Shown here piece by piece: positions 26,421 to 35,028 of a stretch of 64,000 nt of DNA. How positions within the stretch are numbered: position 1 is the first letter of the stretch; each line of letters opens with the position of its first letter. The DNA comes from Mogibacterium diversum (GTDB lineage: Bacteria > Bacillota > Clostridia > Peptostreptococcales > Anaerovoracaceae): the NCBI RefSeq assembly GCF_002998925.1, contig NZ_CP027228.1:1364001-1428000 (forward strand), written 5' to 3'. The position numbers and the translations under genes are program-made. Below the pieces are notes generated by a model. The model did not search any database, was not told the origin of the DNA, and saw only the letters and a list, made by a program, of their open reading frames with translations.

Positions 26421-26819
26421 CTAGTCGCGCTTAGACAGAAGATCTCTTATCTCTGTCAGGAGTTCAACCTCTGGCGTTGGCGCTGGCTCTTCCTCAACTG
26501 GCTCCTCTGCCTGCTTTCTCTTAGCCTTGCTTAGCGCTTTGATGATGATGAACACGGTTAGCGCGATGAGTAGGAAGTTGATGATTGCCTGGATGAATAC
26601 ACCATAGTTAATAGCGGCGCTTCCAACTGTAACCTTTAGTCCTGAGAAATCAATTCCTCCGATAATTACACCTACGATTGGCATGATAATATTATTAACA
26701 AGCGAGGTAACGATTGCTGTGAATGCAGAACCGATGATGATACCTACCGCCATGTCTAGCACGTTTCCACGAGCGATGAATGCCTTAAACTCTGCGATAA
26801 ATCCCTTTGTCTCTTTCAT
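26421..26819 (-). CDS. mscL: Large-conductance mechanosensitive channel
   Basis: 132 residues forming a pentameric safety valve against hypo-osmotic shock. Seen: FKAFIARGNVLDMAVGIIIGSAFTAIVTSLVNN (amphipathic helix and TM1), the pore-lining GIIIGSAF glycine pattern, TM2 at about residues 73-95 (INYGVFIQAIINFLLIALTVF) and a charged C-terminal bundle ending LLTEIRDLL. It stands alone, with its own terminator. Confidence 0.96.
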   Translation of the reverse strand: MKETKGFIAEFKAFIARGNVLDMAVGIIIGSAFTAIVTSLVNNIIMPIVGVIIGGIDFSGLKVTVGSAAINYGVFIQAIINFLLIALTVFIIIKALSKAKRKQAEEPVEEEPAPTPEVELLTEIRDLLSKRD

Positions 26820-27154
26820 TTTACCCTTTTGCGCCTTTCAATATTGAACTTATATAACACTTATTGAGACTATGTTGTGCACAAATAATTTGAAACAACA
26901 TTTCACTACATAATGAATTACACTAAAAATGGCTTCAGGTCAAGCATTTTTGGCAAATTAATTGAAAAAAATTTAATTGCACGTCAATCGCTCCTATTCT
27001 CATCGGTTCCCCCTTTATACTCTTATAGCTTGTACTAAATGCTATTCAGTGATATTATAATTAAGCTTGCATTTGACGCTGATGATTGTAGTTAATCAGA
27101 GATTTATCCGGGATTACGTTCACAGGAGGCGTCATCCGCAAGCGCCCAACCCAT
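26820..27154. other. Intergenic region between mscL and tRNA-Arg
   Basis: No supported protein gene. It contains an imperfect stem around 26930-26955 and a TATAAT at 27056-27061 that may belong to the tRNA promoter, without a convincing -35. Confidence 0.4.
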
Positions 27155-27230
27155 GTCTCGATAGCTCAGGGGACAGAGCACCGCTCTCCTAAAGCGGGTG
27201 TCGGAGGTTCGAATCCTCTTCGGGACACCA
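27155..27230 (+). tRNA. tRNA-Arg (anticodon CCT)
   Basis: 76 bases with encoded CCA. The acceptor stem GTCTCGA/TCGGGAC, D arm AGCTCAG, anticodon stem CCGCT/AGCGG with loop CTCCTAA (anticodon CCT) and T arm GGAGGTTCGAATCCTC all fold. It decodes AGG. Its 3' 45 bases are the attachment core of the prophage, so the tRNA is kept intact on integration. Confidence 0.95.
27186..27230 (+). repeat. attL core (45 bp, 3' part of tRNA-Arg)
   Basis: Identical to 58414-58458. It starts in the anticodon loop (CTCCT) and ends at the encoded CCA. The base before the repeat differs (T here, A at attR), which fixes its left end. Confidence 0.95.
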
Positions 27231-27236
27231 CCTCAA

Positions 27237-27276
27237 AACACTGCAATTCTACTGGGTTGCGGTGTTTTTCTTTTTT
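27237..27276 (+). terminator. Phage-carried tRNA-Arg terminator
   Basis: AACACTGCAA pairs with TTGCGGTGTT and T-rich sequence follows. It resembles, with several substitutions, the presumed original host terminator at 58462-58497 beyond attR. Confidence 0.8.
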
Positions 27277-27413
27277 GCTGACGCAGTGTCTATTGTCAAT
27301 ATTTACCGATATTTATCGTTATTGGTGTGTTACAAAGCGTGTTACAAATTGTGTAAAATCGATTTTATAGTTTATAACTGTTTATGCAATTTCATGCATA
27401 TAAATAGTATGAT

Positions 27414-27443
27414 AAATAAAAAAAGAGAGGGATATACCCTCTC
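27414..27443 (-). terminator. Terminator of the prophage late operon
   Basis: GAGAGGG (27425-27431) and CCCTCTC (27437-27443) with a five-base loop are followed on the - strand by seven T. The region 27277-27413 holds no supported gene. Confidence 0.85.
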
Positions 27444-27447
27444 AATC

Positions 27448-27534
27448 TTATAACATCATCCAGCCTATAACGTCTAGCATGGCAACGTAATGCCCTTCGC
27501 TAAAGAATACACCTATATCTTGGAATATCGACAT
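27448..27534 (-). CDS. Tiny ORF after the endolysin (28 aa)
   Basis: ATG 27534 lies five bases after the endolysin stop with GAGGG seven bases upstream. The product MSIFQDIGVFFSEGHYVAML plus eight more residues has a hydrophobic second half. No family is recognised; it could be an accessory lysis peptide or a chance ORF. It ends five bases before the terminator stem. Confidence 0.35.
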   Translation of the reverse strand: MSIFQDIGVFFSEGHYVAMLDVIGWMML

Positions 27535-27538
27535 TGCC

Positions 27539-28450
27539 TTACCCTCTTCTGCAGTAGCCCAGGTGTACCCAGCCACCTGCGCCCTTTGAATAACCCCAAT
27601 CGCCGCTAACCTTGAGGATGCGGAGTGGAGTGCCATTCTTTAAAAAATTAACTCGCCTATACCCTGTACCTGGTCCCGACCTTACGTTTAGTCCGCCAGC
27701 TGCATTCACGTGATACATTCCTAACGGACGTCCCGAGCTACTTACTGCAGGTGCACTTGCTGTTCCTGATTGCGGTCTTAAGAAGTCCATACACAGCCAA
27801 CCGCCAGCACCTGAGCTATACCCGAAGTTGTTTTCAATCTTGAGCACTCGAATAGGTGTGCCTGCTGGATATGTACGTATTACAGGAAAGCCTGTGCCCG
27901 CACCACTTCTACAATTGAGAGGTGCGGTTACTGTGTACAGTCCTAGCCCCTTATTACTTACTTGTGGCGCTGGGGCTGGAGCTGGTGCGGGAGTTGAAGG
28001 AGCTGATGCACCATCATATGTTGGTCGGAATATCTTACGGATGTTCTTGGCTGACCTCGTCCTGATAGCGACCCTGCTGCCGCTGGTATTACCCTCTATT
28101 GTGGTAAATGTTCCATTGCCATTATTGGCAATAAGAAAGCCTATATGGTCTCGTGAGCCACGGCCACTGTTGTTACCTTCACCACTCCAACAGAATATGA
28201 TTACATCTCCTGGCTGTGCCTCGCTCATCTTGACCCACTTATAATGTGAGTCCATCCAGCTTTCTGCTGCTGGAACATACGCAGTTTTCTGAAAATTCAC
28301 CCCACAGTGTTGCAACACATATGATACAAAGACATTGCACCATGCCCAGGCACGATACTTTTGTGAGCCATAGTACCAGTCACTAAATCTTGCAGAGCTT
28401 TCGCCTAAAAACTGCCTAGCATAATTAATTACCTGATTACCTGTTGCCAT
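27539..28450 (-). CDS. Endolysin: CHAP-type amidase/endopeptidase with two SH3b domains
   Basis: 303 residues. Residues 1-150 form a CHAP/NlpC-like peptidase with Cys38 (AWAWCNVFVSYVL), His near 102 (SRDHIGFL) and the IEGNTSG motif. A Pro/Ala linker (APAPAPAP) follows, then two SH3b wall-binding repeats (about 170-230 and 245-303; LNCRSGAGTGFPV and LNVRSGPGTGYRR). It degrades host peptidoglycan at lysis. There is no signal peptide, so release depends on the holin encoded four bases upstream. Confidence 0.92.
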   Translation of the reverse strand: MATGNQVINYARQFLGESSARFSDWYYGSQKYRAWAWCNVFVSYVLQHCGVNFQKTAYVPAAESWMDSHYKWVKMSEAQPGDVIIFCWSGEGNNSGRGSRDHIGFLIANNGNGTFTTIEGNTSGSRVAIRTRSAKNIRKIFRPTYDGASAPSTPAPAPAPAPQVSNKGLGLYTVTAPLNCRSGAGTGFPVIRTYPAGTPIRVLKIENNFGYSSGAGGWLCMDFLRPQSGTASAPAVSSSGRPLGMYHVNAAGGLNVRSGPGTGYRRVNFLKNGTPLRILKVSGDWGYSKGAGGWVHLGYCRRG

Positions 28451-28453
28451 AGC

Positions 28454-28795
28454 TTATCCCTCCGCATTCTCTAGCGGTGCATCGACTGGATCTAATTCCT
28501 CATGCAGTTCTGCGCTACTCATTTTGTTGAATTCACCGCCTACTTTTGGATTACTTATAAACTGCTTAAACGCTTGGTGTAAGCCAGTAGAGGCTAGCCC
28601 TGTTAATCCGCCTCGCACAATAGATTCAAAGTTAATGCCCAAGCAGATAACTCCACATATAGCGCCTATGACGAATAGCACTGTTGGGATTATCTTGTTA
28701 TCTGCTGGCATGTAATTCTTCATCAGGTAGCCAATACACAGGCAGAACACGAGCACCATTGGGATAAACAGTTTTGAAATAAAATCTAGATTCAT
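28454..28795 (-). CDS. Phage holin
   Basis: 113 residues, two hydrophobic helices (about 10-26 and 36-56), an amphipathic SGLASTGLHQ-like segment (GLTGLASTGLHQAFKQFI) and an acidic C-terminus. This matches the holin family common in clostridial phages (Hol44/holin_5_2 type). It forms membrane lesions that free the endolysin. SD AAGGAGG lies before the ATG. A terminator hairpin at 28823 separates it from the upstream gene. Confidence 0.85.
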   Translation of the reverse strand: MNLDFISKLFIPMVLVFCLCIGYLMKNYMPADNKIIPTVLFVIGAICGVICLGINFESIVRGGLTGLASTGLHQAFKQFISNPKVGGEFNKMSSAELHEELDPVDAPLENAEG

Positions 28796-28814
28796 TTTGT
28801 CCTCCTTTCAGACA

Positions 28815-28840
28815 ATTAAAATGCCGAGCTTTCGCCCGGC
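28815..28840 (-). terminator. Hairpin between XhlA-like gene and holin
   Basis: On the - strand GCCGGGC, GAAA tetraloop, GCTCGGC (28823-28840), followed by ATTTTAATT. It could attenuate lysis-gene expression. Confidence 0.65.
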
Positions 28841-28848
28841 TAACCAAC

Positions 28849-29073
28849 TTATTTATTTTTTTCTAAATCATCAATGCGATGATTAATAACTCTGAGCTTT
28901 TCCTCGATTACAGGAATTCTCGAAGCAAAGTCGTTATGCTTCCTAACCTCTTCCGTCAGCTTGTCTATCTTGTAATCAGTTAAGCAGCTCGATTTGCGAA
29001 TACCATACAGCGAGCCCCCGCCCGCTCCAAGTGCCGATACGCAAGCTACTACAATGCTTGTCCAGTCTAACAA
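28849..29073 (-). CDS. Small phage membrane protein, XhlA/BhlA-like
   Basis: 74 residues: a short N-terminal hydrophobic helix (WTSIVVACVSALGAGGGSLY) and a charged C-terminal helix (VIEEKLRVINHRIDDLEKNK). The arrangement suits holin-associated XhlA/BhlA-type proteins, although here the helix is N-terminal. It lies in the lysis module directly before the holin. Function inferred. Confidence 0.6.
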   Translation of the reverse strand: MLDWTSIVVACVSALGAGGGSLYGIRKSSCLTDYKIDKLTEEVRKHNDFASRIPVIEEKLRVINHRIDDLEKNK

Positions 29074-29084
29074 TTTGATTCCTC

Positions 29085-29411
29085 CTAGTTCTGATGAATG
29101 TATGCGTTGCGCTGTTCACCCCAGTTTTGTTGTATAAAAGTATATTCATGTCCTTTTATTACAGCGAAACAAGTAGAGCCATATTGCTGGTAATTTGCAA
29201 TAGTGCACATTCCAACATATTCATTTTCTGTCATATCTTTGCAGAACAAATAAGCACCTGCAGCAGTGGCTCTTCCGTTGCAGGTGACAATTCCATCATG
29301 TGGAGCTGTCCATATTCCCGTTAAAGAAATGCTTTCTTTAATGTTGTGTTTTTCCTCAAGCCTCTTCAGACGATTCTTTACTTCTAACATAAACTTGTTG
29401 AGAGATATCAT
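29085..29411 (-). CDS. Phage tail-tip/receptor-binding accessory protein
   Basis: 108 residues: a short coiled coil (VKNRLKRLEEKHN) followed by a beta-rich domain (GIWTAPHDGIVTCNGRATAAGAYLFCKD). It shares the MISLN start with the gene upstream and overlaps its stop (TAATG). Position between baseplate and lysis genes suggests an accessory tail-fibre piece. No clear family. Confidence 0.55.
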   Translation of the reverse strand: MISLNKFMLEVKNRLKRLEEKHNIKESISLTGIWTAPHDGIVTCNGRATAAGAYLFCKDMTENEYVGMCTIANYQQYGSTCFAVIKGHEYTFIQQNWGEQRNAYIHQN

Positions 29412-29830
29412 TATGCGACACCTCCCATCTTTATTAATTTTGCAAATCGCTTGAAAGCCTTGAATTTAAAGAGCTTTACCCCCCCCATATAGGAGATAAC
29501 AACCTTAACTTTACAATTGTTCCATTCGGCACCTGATACAAGCTCAAGATTCCCAGATCTAACAATTGTAGCTAGCCCCCACTCGATATATCCTCCGCTA
29601 CCATAGTTAAGCATTGGATACGATAGAGGCAGCGTATAATTCGCGTACCGAACTGCTCCGCTAATCGAAACTATTTTGTCCACTTCGATACCGATGCTGC
29701 CTAGAGGATTTATTCCCTTCTTGACATTGAGATTCTTAGTTATAACCTTTGTCCTGATGCCAGTGTCCGCCGCATCAATACTCTTAAATTTATCCATGAT
29801 GGCTGTGAGCGTGTTATTAAGACTTATCAT
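29411..29830 (-). CDS. Phage tail-tip/fibre accessory protein with G8 tract
   Basis: 139 residues: N-terminal helix (NNTLTAIMDKFKSID) and a beta-rich body. The coding strand carries eight consecutive G (29479-29486) close to the 3' end. Loss or gain of one G would end the protein within a few codons and remove about 20 basic residues (KFKAFKRFAKLIK). Its location is that of receptor-binding accessory genes. Family unknown. Confidence 0.6.
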   Translation of the reverse strand: MISLNNTLTAIMDKFKSIDAADTGIRTKVITKNLNVKKGINPLGSIGIEVDKIVSISGAVRYANYTLPLSYPMLNYGSGGYIEWGLATIVRSGNLELVSGAEWNNCKVKVVISYMGGVKLFKFKAFKRFAKLIKMGGVA

Positions 29831-29839
29831 ATCTACCTC

Positions 29840-30568
29840 CTATACTCTTATGCTTGTTCCGAAATATGCAACTAATTCTGACTCTACTGCGGGATTGTTG
29901 ATATATATGTCTTTCATGTTGATGTTTGAATTTACTATGTCAACTCTTAGCTTTTCAATTTTGTTCTGCAAATTTCCAGCCGCAGTATTGTTAACTGCTG
30001 ACTCCAGCAACGAAACATACTGTGTCGTTATCGACTCTAGATTCATCGGTGTTGGGAACGCTGGAATAACCATTCCACATAAATCTCTATCCTGCCTTGT
30101 ATCAACAATGTTAGCATTGGTTATCTCTGTCGCTCCTGGCATAACGTATATGTCAGCAAGTGCAATCTCGTAGTAGTTTGATTCTCTCACAAGTTCAGGA
30201 GCCGTTGGAGTCGTAGATGATACACCCTCCTTCTTATAAATCTCAATGCTTCTTACACTATCAGAATCATCCATCCTTGCAACAATTCTATCTATCCTCT
30301 TTAGTGAGGTATGTGCAGCACTGATAGAGATAATCCTTTTGTTTTGCTCATATCCTCTTGTTCCTTCGATATGACAGCCTCCAGGCATTACACTTACTGT
30401 CATTCCTCCGTTTGCTACAACCTGCAAGTTGCTACCATCTGCACTTGTCATAAATACACCATTACTCCAGCACATTTTATTAAATGTGCGCTCCATCCTA
30501 TGGTCGATTGCTCTATCCCCATATGGATCAGATGGCGTGGTTTTTGAGATAAATGGATAACTTATCAT
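29840..30568 (-). CDS. Phage baseplate/receptor-binding-type structural protein
   Basis: 242 residues. The N-terminus (PFISKTTPSDPYGDRAIDH) and the section VMPGGCHIEGTRGYEQNKR, LKRIDRIVARMDDSD and EIALADIYVMPGATEITNANIVDTR match the baseplate proteins of siphoviruses that carry a structured N-terminal domain and a trimerising C-terminal helix (KIEKLRVDIVNSN). It should attach the fibre proteins to the tail tip. Host receptor unknown. Confidence 0.7.
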   Translation of the reverse strand: MISYPFISKTTPSDPYGDRAIDHRMERTFNKMCWSNGVFMTSADGSNLQVVANGGMTVSVMPGGCHIEGTRGYEQNKRIISISAAHTSLKRIDRIVARMDDSDSVRSIEIYKKEGVSSTTPTAPELVRESNYYEIALADIYVMPGATEITNANIVDTRQDRDLCGMVIPAFPTPMNLESITTQYVSLLESAVNNTAAGNLQNKIEKLRVDIVNSNINMKDIYINNPAVESELVAYFGTSIRV

Positions 30569-30580
30569 ATGCCCTCCTTC

Positions 30581-31768
30581 CTATATGTTGACTGGAATAT
30601 ACTTAGCTTTTCTAGGAGTACCAAATGTAATCTTTAATTCCAGTCTGTTTTTGCTATACGTTTCGTTAACTTCTACAATTCGAGCTTTAAATGTCTGCTC
30701 AATTTCATCAAAAGAGATACTGCATAAATCACCGATATCATAATCATCTAGATAATAAATATTATTCTGAATGATATCAGCCACTATAGTTTCTTGCTTA
30801 TAATGATTAAGCATGTCAACTTTAGCCTGCTGTCGCATTTGTTCTCTTATCTGCGCTTCGTTCGCAGGCTTAAGTTCGATTCCAGATACATTACCCTCAA
30901 TTACCTTCTTAGGGTAGTAATCTACATCTATTGGTCTGTTATTCTCATCAATATAGAATTCGGTAATTCTTCCTCTGCTATTTCCACCTTCATCTGTAAT
31001 TATTGATTCATTTGAGAATCCGGTTGTCTCCATAGTTTGAAGTATTTGATAATACGGAAAAGCATCGCTATCGTCATATTGATATTCAACTCTTGATACA
31101 TTTTCATAGCCTTTACCAAAGATAATTTTATCGCTTAAATCTCGTCCTACTTTAGGTCCGATGAGATAAGTGAAGTGCGGTTCATCTGGATTCTTTAGCC
31201 ACTTGTCTAGTTCAGATGCGAGTGGCCACTTCCTGATTTCAATTATCGGAGACATGTTGTGTAGCAATAAGTAATTGCGTAGAGCTTCCCCTATGTTGTC
31301 ACCCTGCTTTATAGAAAGGTCGACTTCATCTGGCCAAGGACTTCCGTCTGCCGGGTGAATACCTCCAAGAAATGATGGTCTAGGTTGATGTGTTAACCCA
31401 ATTACATTGTTGGCTAGAACGTGTGCATCTATTTCGAGGCTCACCCAGAATTCCCACTCTGTATGATCTGCTGCTTTTGCAAATGCGTTGCTGTCTTCTC
31501 TAGCTTGTACAAGGTCTAGTAGTTTTTCTAAAAAATACCCTTTTATGGTAACAAAGGTTCCCTCTATTTTTTCTTCAATAACAGTCTTTTTTACAATGCC
31601 AGTTTCTGGACGACCATCTATATTTACATATTTAATTTTGTCATTCCATTCACTTGCAATGGTATATATCGTAAAATCTCCAGCTTCATTCCACTTTCTA
31701 TTCCATGTGATTTCGATAAACTCAATTGGCTCCAGTGGATTCATAGCTTTGTCATAAAAGTTGATCAT
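30581..31768 (-). CDS. Phage tail protein, siphovirus ReqiPepy6 Gp37-like (tail-associated hub)
   Basis: 395 residues. The N-terminal DKAMNPLEPIEFIEITWNRKW, the GYFLEKLLDLV region and the C-terminal YYLDDYDIGDLCSISFDEI belong to the Gp37-like/tail-endopeptidase-like hub proteins that follow the distal tail protein. No peptidase catalytic motif is obvious. It overlaps the distal tail gene by four bases. It forms the tail-tip hub. Confidence 0.78.
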   Translation of the reverse strand: MINFYDKAMNPLEPIEFIEITWNRKWNEAGDFTIYTIASEWNDKIKYVNIDGRPETGIVKKTVIEEKIEGTFVTIKGYFLEKLLDLVQAREDSNAFAKAADHTEWEFWVSLEIDAHVLANNVIGLTHQPRPSFLGGIHPADGSPWPDEVDLSIKQGDNIGEALRNYLLLHNMSPIIEIRKWPLASELDKWLKNPDEPHFTYLIGPKVGRDLSDKIIFGKGYENVSRVEYQYDDSDAFPYYQILQTMETTGFSNESIITDEGGNSRGRITEFYIDENNRPIDVDYYPKKVIEGNVSGIELKPANEAQIREQMRQQAKVDMLNHYKQETIVADIIQNNIYYLDDYDIGDLCSISFDEIEQTFKARIVEVNETYSKNRLELKITFGTPRKAKYIPVNI

Positions 31769-32613
31769 ATGCCATCATACCTTCCTGTATATGTGATTTT
31801 AGACTTAAATGCTGTACCACTCGGTGATGTTATAGATATCAAATTTGCACCTGGTACAAGCTTCAATTTTCTATAGTCCACAGGACTCTTTATCATCTCA
31901 CCATTTAGTGTTGCGTATGCTTTGGAACCATCAATGCTTACGATATCTCCCTTTTTCAAAGTTACTTCCGCAACACATGTTACATCTCCAACTTTTACAA
32001 CTAAGTCTTTTACATAACCATCTGCTATGATTTTAATAACAGGATTTGTTTTTGCAGTTCCCTCGTATTCTATCAATACACTATCTGATCTATCTTCGGT
32101 TGAGTACAACATTTTCTTACCTGATGTGTAAGCTCTTGTAACTGACCATCTTGCTGTTACACTAGATAAGTTCGATTGCTCTTCTCCAACGGCAAAAAGT
32201 TCGCCATAAGGCGATAGATAGGATACTTTTAGCGATGCATTTTTTCGGTACCTTTCTGTTGGGAATGTCAGTCCTTTAATTGCACATCCTTTTGCTATTT
32301 TGACATCTCCCATGTATGTTATTTCAACATCATAGGTAAATGCAGGGTTGTGAAAGAACAGTGCCGCTCTGCGCAGTTCTCGATAATCTCCATCATCATA
32401 ATTTCTAGGAACTGTGGCAACTTCTATCGTTCTAGATCCTTTACGTCGCCCAGTTATTAAATCACCATCACCGATTCCTTTAGCCTCGGTAAATACTTCA
32501 ATTTGAGGAAACTCTGCTCCCTCAAGCGATGTCATCATCCAATCATCATTTTCATAATTAAATGTTAAGCCATCACTACGGATGGCTCTAACACAATATC
32601 CTTTATTCCTCAT
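31765..32613 (-). CDS. Phage distal tail protein (Dit, siphovirus tail component)
   Basis: 282 residues with the typical start (VRAIRSDGLTFNYEND), GDLITGRRKGSRTIEV and DYRELRRAALFFHNP, and a C-terminal galectin-like half. It forms the ring linking tail tube to baseplate. It lies directly after the tape measure gene, one base apart, and overlaps the hub gene. The order tape measure, Dit, Tal is standard. Confidence 0.85.
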   Translation of the reverse strand: MRNKGYCVRAIRSDGLTFNYENDDWMMTSLEGAEFPQIEVFTEAKGIGDGDLITGRRKGSRTIEVATVPRNYDDGDYRELRRAALFFHNPAFTYDVEITYMGDVKIAKGCAIKGLTFPTERYRKNASLKVSYLSPYGELFAVGEEQSNLSSVTARWSVTRAYTSGKKMLYSTEDRSDSVLIEYEGTAKTNPVIKIIADGYVKDLVVKVGDVTCVAEVTLKKGDIVSIDGSKAYATLNGEMIKSPVDYRKLKLVPGANLISITSPSGTAFKSKITYTGRYDGI

Positions 32614-34632
32614 TTATATATAATCCCCCGCAAATGCATACTTAGCTGTATTCTTTATAGCTTCTGCCGTCTCTCCAGGAGTCTTCACAGGCTGGTAAAT
32701 GTTGATGTTCTGCACAACATTTCCTGTTTGATTTGCAGCATTATTCTGTGTTGCTCCGCTCCAGCTAATCTGCGCATTACGTACAAGATTTGGATTAAAT
32801 GAAGCTGTCATACTCTTTGCAGTATCATCCATAACACTACTTAATATTCCTGAATTTTTGGTTACTCCAACAGCTATACCTGCAGGAATCCATCTTCCAA
32901 CCTCTGCAGCAAATACTCTTGATGGAGAATTAATCCCCAGCACCTTTTTAGCTGCTGAAAGCGCCTTCGAGGCAAGATTCTTCATCGAGGAAAATAATTT
33001 ACCAGCTGCGCCAGCAATACCTCTTATTATCCCAGATATGATGTGTGTGCCAACGCTTCCCCAGCTTACGGCTCTAAATGCGCTAAGCATTCTTGATGCA
33101 GCACTCTTTGCACTACTCCACATACGACTTGCAAGACTTACAAGTCCCGATATTACAGCAACAACAATACGACCGCCAATACTAGTAATTACTCCCCAAG
33201 CGGATCTAAAACCTTGAATCAAGTGTACAATTGCTGTTGCACCTGCATTAAACAGCACTGTAGGTAAGTTGATAAATGCGTTAACTATTGTTACACATAA
33301 ACTTTGCGCTGCACTAAACAGCGAGCCAATTCCACTTCTTAATGCTCCTGCTATGCCACTTATCATAGTTGAGCCTAGACTCATCCAATTGAATGCTGTA
33401 AACGCATTCCACATTGCCCTCAATATTTGAGGTATATTTGCTATCAATGTAGGGATTGCATTAATTAACCCCTTGACTAACGTAATGATAATTTTCCCAC
33501 CAGTTATCATTATCTTCGGAGCATTATCATTTATAAGGCCCGCAATATTGGTTATTATCTGTGGGATTTTTTGTATCATCACAGGCATAGAATTTGCCCA
33601 TCCCTGTGCTAGTTTCAAGAGCATTTCCATACCAGCGCTAACAAACTTTCCAGCATTTTTTCTTAAGCTTGCTGTGAATTGGGTAACCATAGTTAATCCC
33701 TTTGATATAAGTCCTGGCATGCTTGCCCCAAGGCTATTACCTATCTTACTGAACATCTGCGGAAATGTAGTACCAATTACATTTACAAGTCCCTTCGCGA
33801 TATTCCCTAATGCTGGCAATAGATTACTGAGGAATGTGCCTGTTGATGTAACAAGGTTCTCCATTGACTTGCTTACATCTCTACCTAGCGTCAAGTTGCC
33901 TAAAAAATCTTTAGCAGCCGACTTCATCATGTTGAAGGAACCAGATATTGTACTTGCAGCTTCTTTAGCTGTTGTTCCAGTTATCCCCATCTGCGTTTGA
34001 ATAGCATGAATAGCTTGAGTTACATCTGAGAAACTGCTGATATCGTACTTCTTACCGGTGAGCTTTTCAGCATCATTTAAAAGCCTCTGCATCTCACCTT
34101 TAGTGCCCCCATAACCTAATTTAAGGTTATCAAGCATCTGGTACTGTCCACGTGCCAATGACTGATATGTCTGAGTAACCATGCTGAGATCAGTTCCCAT
34201 TTTATTTGCATTGTCAGACATATCTGTAATTGCCTGGTTTGATAGTTTGGCAGCTTTCTTGGTATTTCCTCCCAAGGAGCTAATCATAGCTGCAGAAAAC
34301 GATGTAACATTTTCCATGTATTCATTTCCTGACATCCCAGCAGTTCTATATGCTTCTGCCGCATACTTCTTCACTCGGCCAGCAGACCCTTTAAATAGTG
34401 TTTCTACACCGCCTAGCGACTGTTCTAGTTTCGCTCCCTCGAATATCGCAGTTTTTAATACTTTTCCAATTCCAGCGGCAATTATCGCTGCTTTTATCTT
34501 GCTTCCTAATCCTTTTCCAAGCGATGTGCCAGCACTATCCATATCGCCGCCCATCGACTTTTTAAGCATCCCTCCAATGCCTTTTGCGGACGGGATAACC
34601 TGCACATATGCTTTTCCTAATTCTGTTGCCAT
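32614..34632 (-). CDS. Phage tail tape measure protein
   Basis: 672 residues, fixing a fairly short tail (roughly 100 nm by the usual ratio). The N-terminal third has the conserved ETLFKGSAGRVKKYAAEAYR, SAAMISSLGG, MSDNANKMGTDLSMVTQTYQSLARGQYQMLDNLKLGYGG pattern. The middle has several hydrophobic helices, and GINSPSRVF occurs near residue 568. It sits between the tail chaperones and Dit. No lytic domain is seen. Confidence 0.93.
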   Translation of the reverse strand: MATELGKAYVQVIPSAKGIGGMLKKSMGGDMDSAGTSLGKGLGSKIKAAIIAAGIGKVLKTAIFEGAKLEQSLGGVETLFKGSAGRVKKYAAEAYRTAGMSGNEYMENVTSFSAAMISSLGGNTKKAAKLSNQAITDMSDNANKMGTDLSMVTQTYQSLARGQYQMLDNLKLGYGGTKGEMQRLLNDAEKLTGKKYDISSFSDVTQAIHAIQTQMGITGTTAKEAASTISGSFNMMKSAAKDFLGNLTLGRDVSKSMENLVTSTGTFLSNLLPALGNIAKGLVNVIGTTFPQMFSKIGNSLGASMPGLISKGLTMVTQFTASLRKNAGKFVSAGMEMLLKLAQGWANSMPVMIQKIPQIITNIAGLINDNAPKIMITGGKIIITLVKGLINAIPTLIANIPQILRAMWNAFTAFNWMSLGSTMISGIAGALRSGIGSLFSAAQSLCVTIVNAFINLPTVLFNAGATAIVHLIQGFRSAWGVITSIGGRIVVAVISGLVSLASRMWSSAKSAASRMLSAFRAVSWGSVGTHIISGIIRGIAGAAGKLFSSMKNLASKALSAAKKVLGINSPSRVFAAEVGRWIPAGIAVGVTKNSGILSSVMDDTAKSMTASFNPNLVRNAQISWSGATQNNAANQTGNVVQNINIYQPVKTPGETAEAIKNTAKYAFAGDYI

Positions 34633-35028
34633 TTACTTATCCCTCCTGAATCTTTCCCTTGCTGCCTCAAACTCCTCTGCAGAGTCAAATATAAGCGTTT
34701 CGTGAGTATTTATCTTTTCACTAGCAAATTCACTCACCATGTTGGCTGATATTCTTGCAGGGCGATTTCTTCCCTTTTCTCCGTCCTCTGTGCGAGACCA
34801 CAACAGCAGATTTACAATGTCAAATATCGACGCTAATAAAAAAGTATCGGGAGATACCACTAGTCCCGATACTTTGGTTTTTATTCTGCTTGAGTCTTTT
34901 AATCCGGCTGCCAACTTAGCTACAAGTCTTGCCGGGAGAGCACGATAATCATATATATGATAAGTCTCTACAAAGTCACATATTAATGCATCCTCATCAA
35001 CATTAATGAAGCTAGCAAGGCAGATTAG
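34633..35028 (-). CDS. Tail assembly chaperone, DUF5361 part expressed by -1 frameshift
   Basis: 131 codons in the -1 frame relative to the upstream chaperone. The family sequence begins well before any start codon (VETYHIYDYRALPARLVAKLAAGL, KTKVSGL, DGEKGRNRP), and the frame is open back to a stop at 35059. The only possible start, TTG 34914, would delete the conserved front. It must therefore be made as a fusion of about 222 residues by slipping at A AAA AAC (35034-35028), like lambda gpG-GT. It binds tape measure during tail assembly. Confidence 0.85.
   Translation of the reverse strand, partial: LICLASFINVDEDALICDFVETYHIYDYRALPARLVAKLAAGLKDSSRIKTKVSGLVVSPDTFLLASIFDIVNLLLWSRTEDGEKGRNRPARISANMVSEFASEKINTHETLIFDSAEEFEAARERFRRDK

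Noticed and set aside
27262..27453. Rightward 63-codon ORF just inside attL
   Set aside because: No ribosome site, low-complexity start and it runs through the late-operon terminator; most likely chance in AT-rich DNA.
33473..34000. Long hydrophobic ORF opposite the tape measure gene
   Set aside because: Antisense shadow of the helical tape measure sequence.
34633..34914. DUF5361 as an independent gene starting at TTG 34914
   Set aside because: It lacks a ribosome site and would remove conserved family sequence; the -1 frameshift explains it better.
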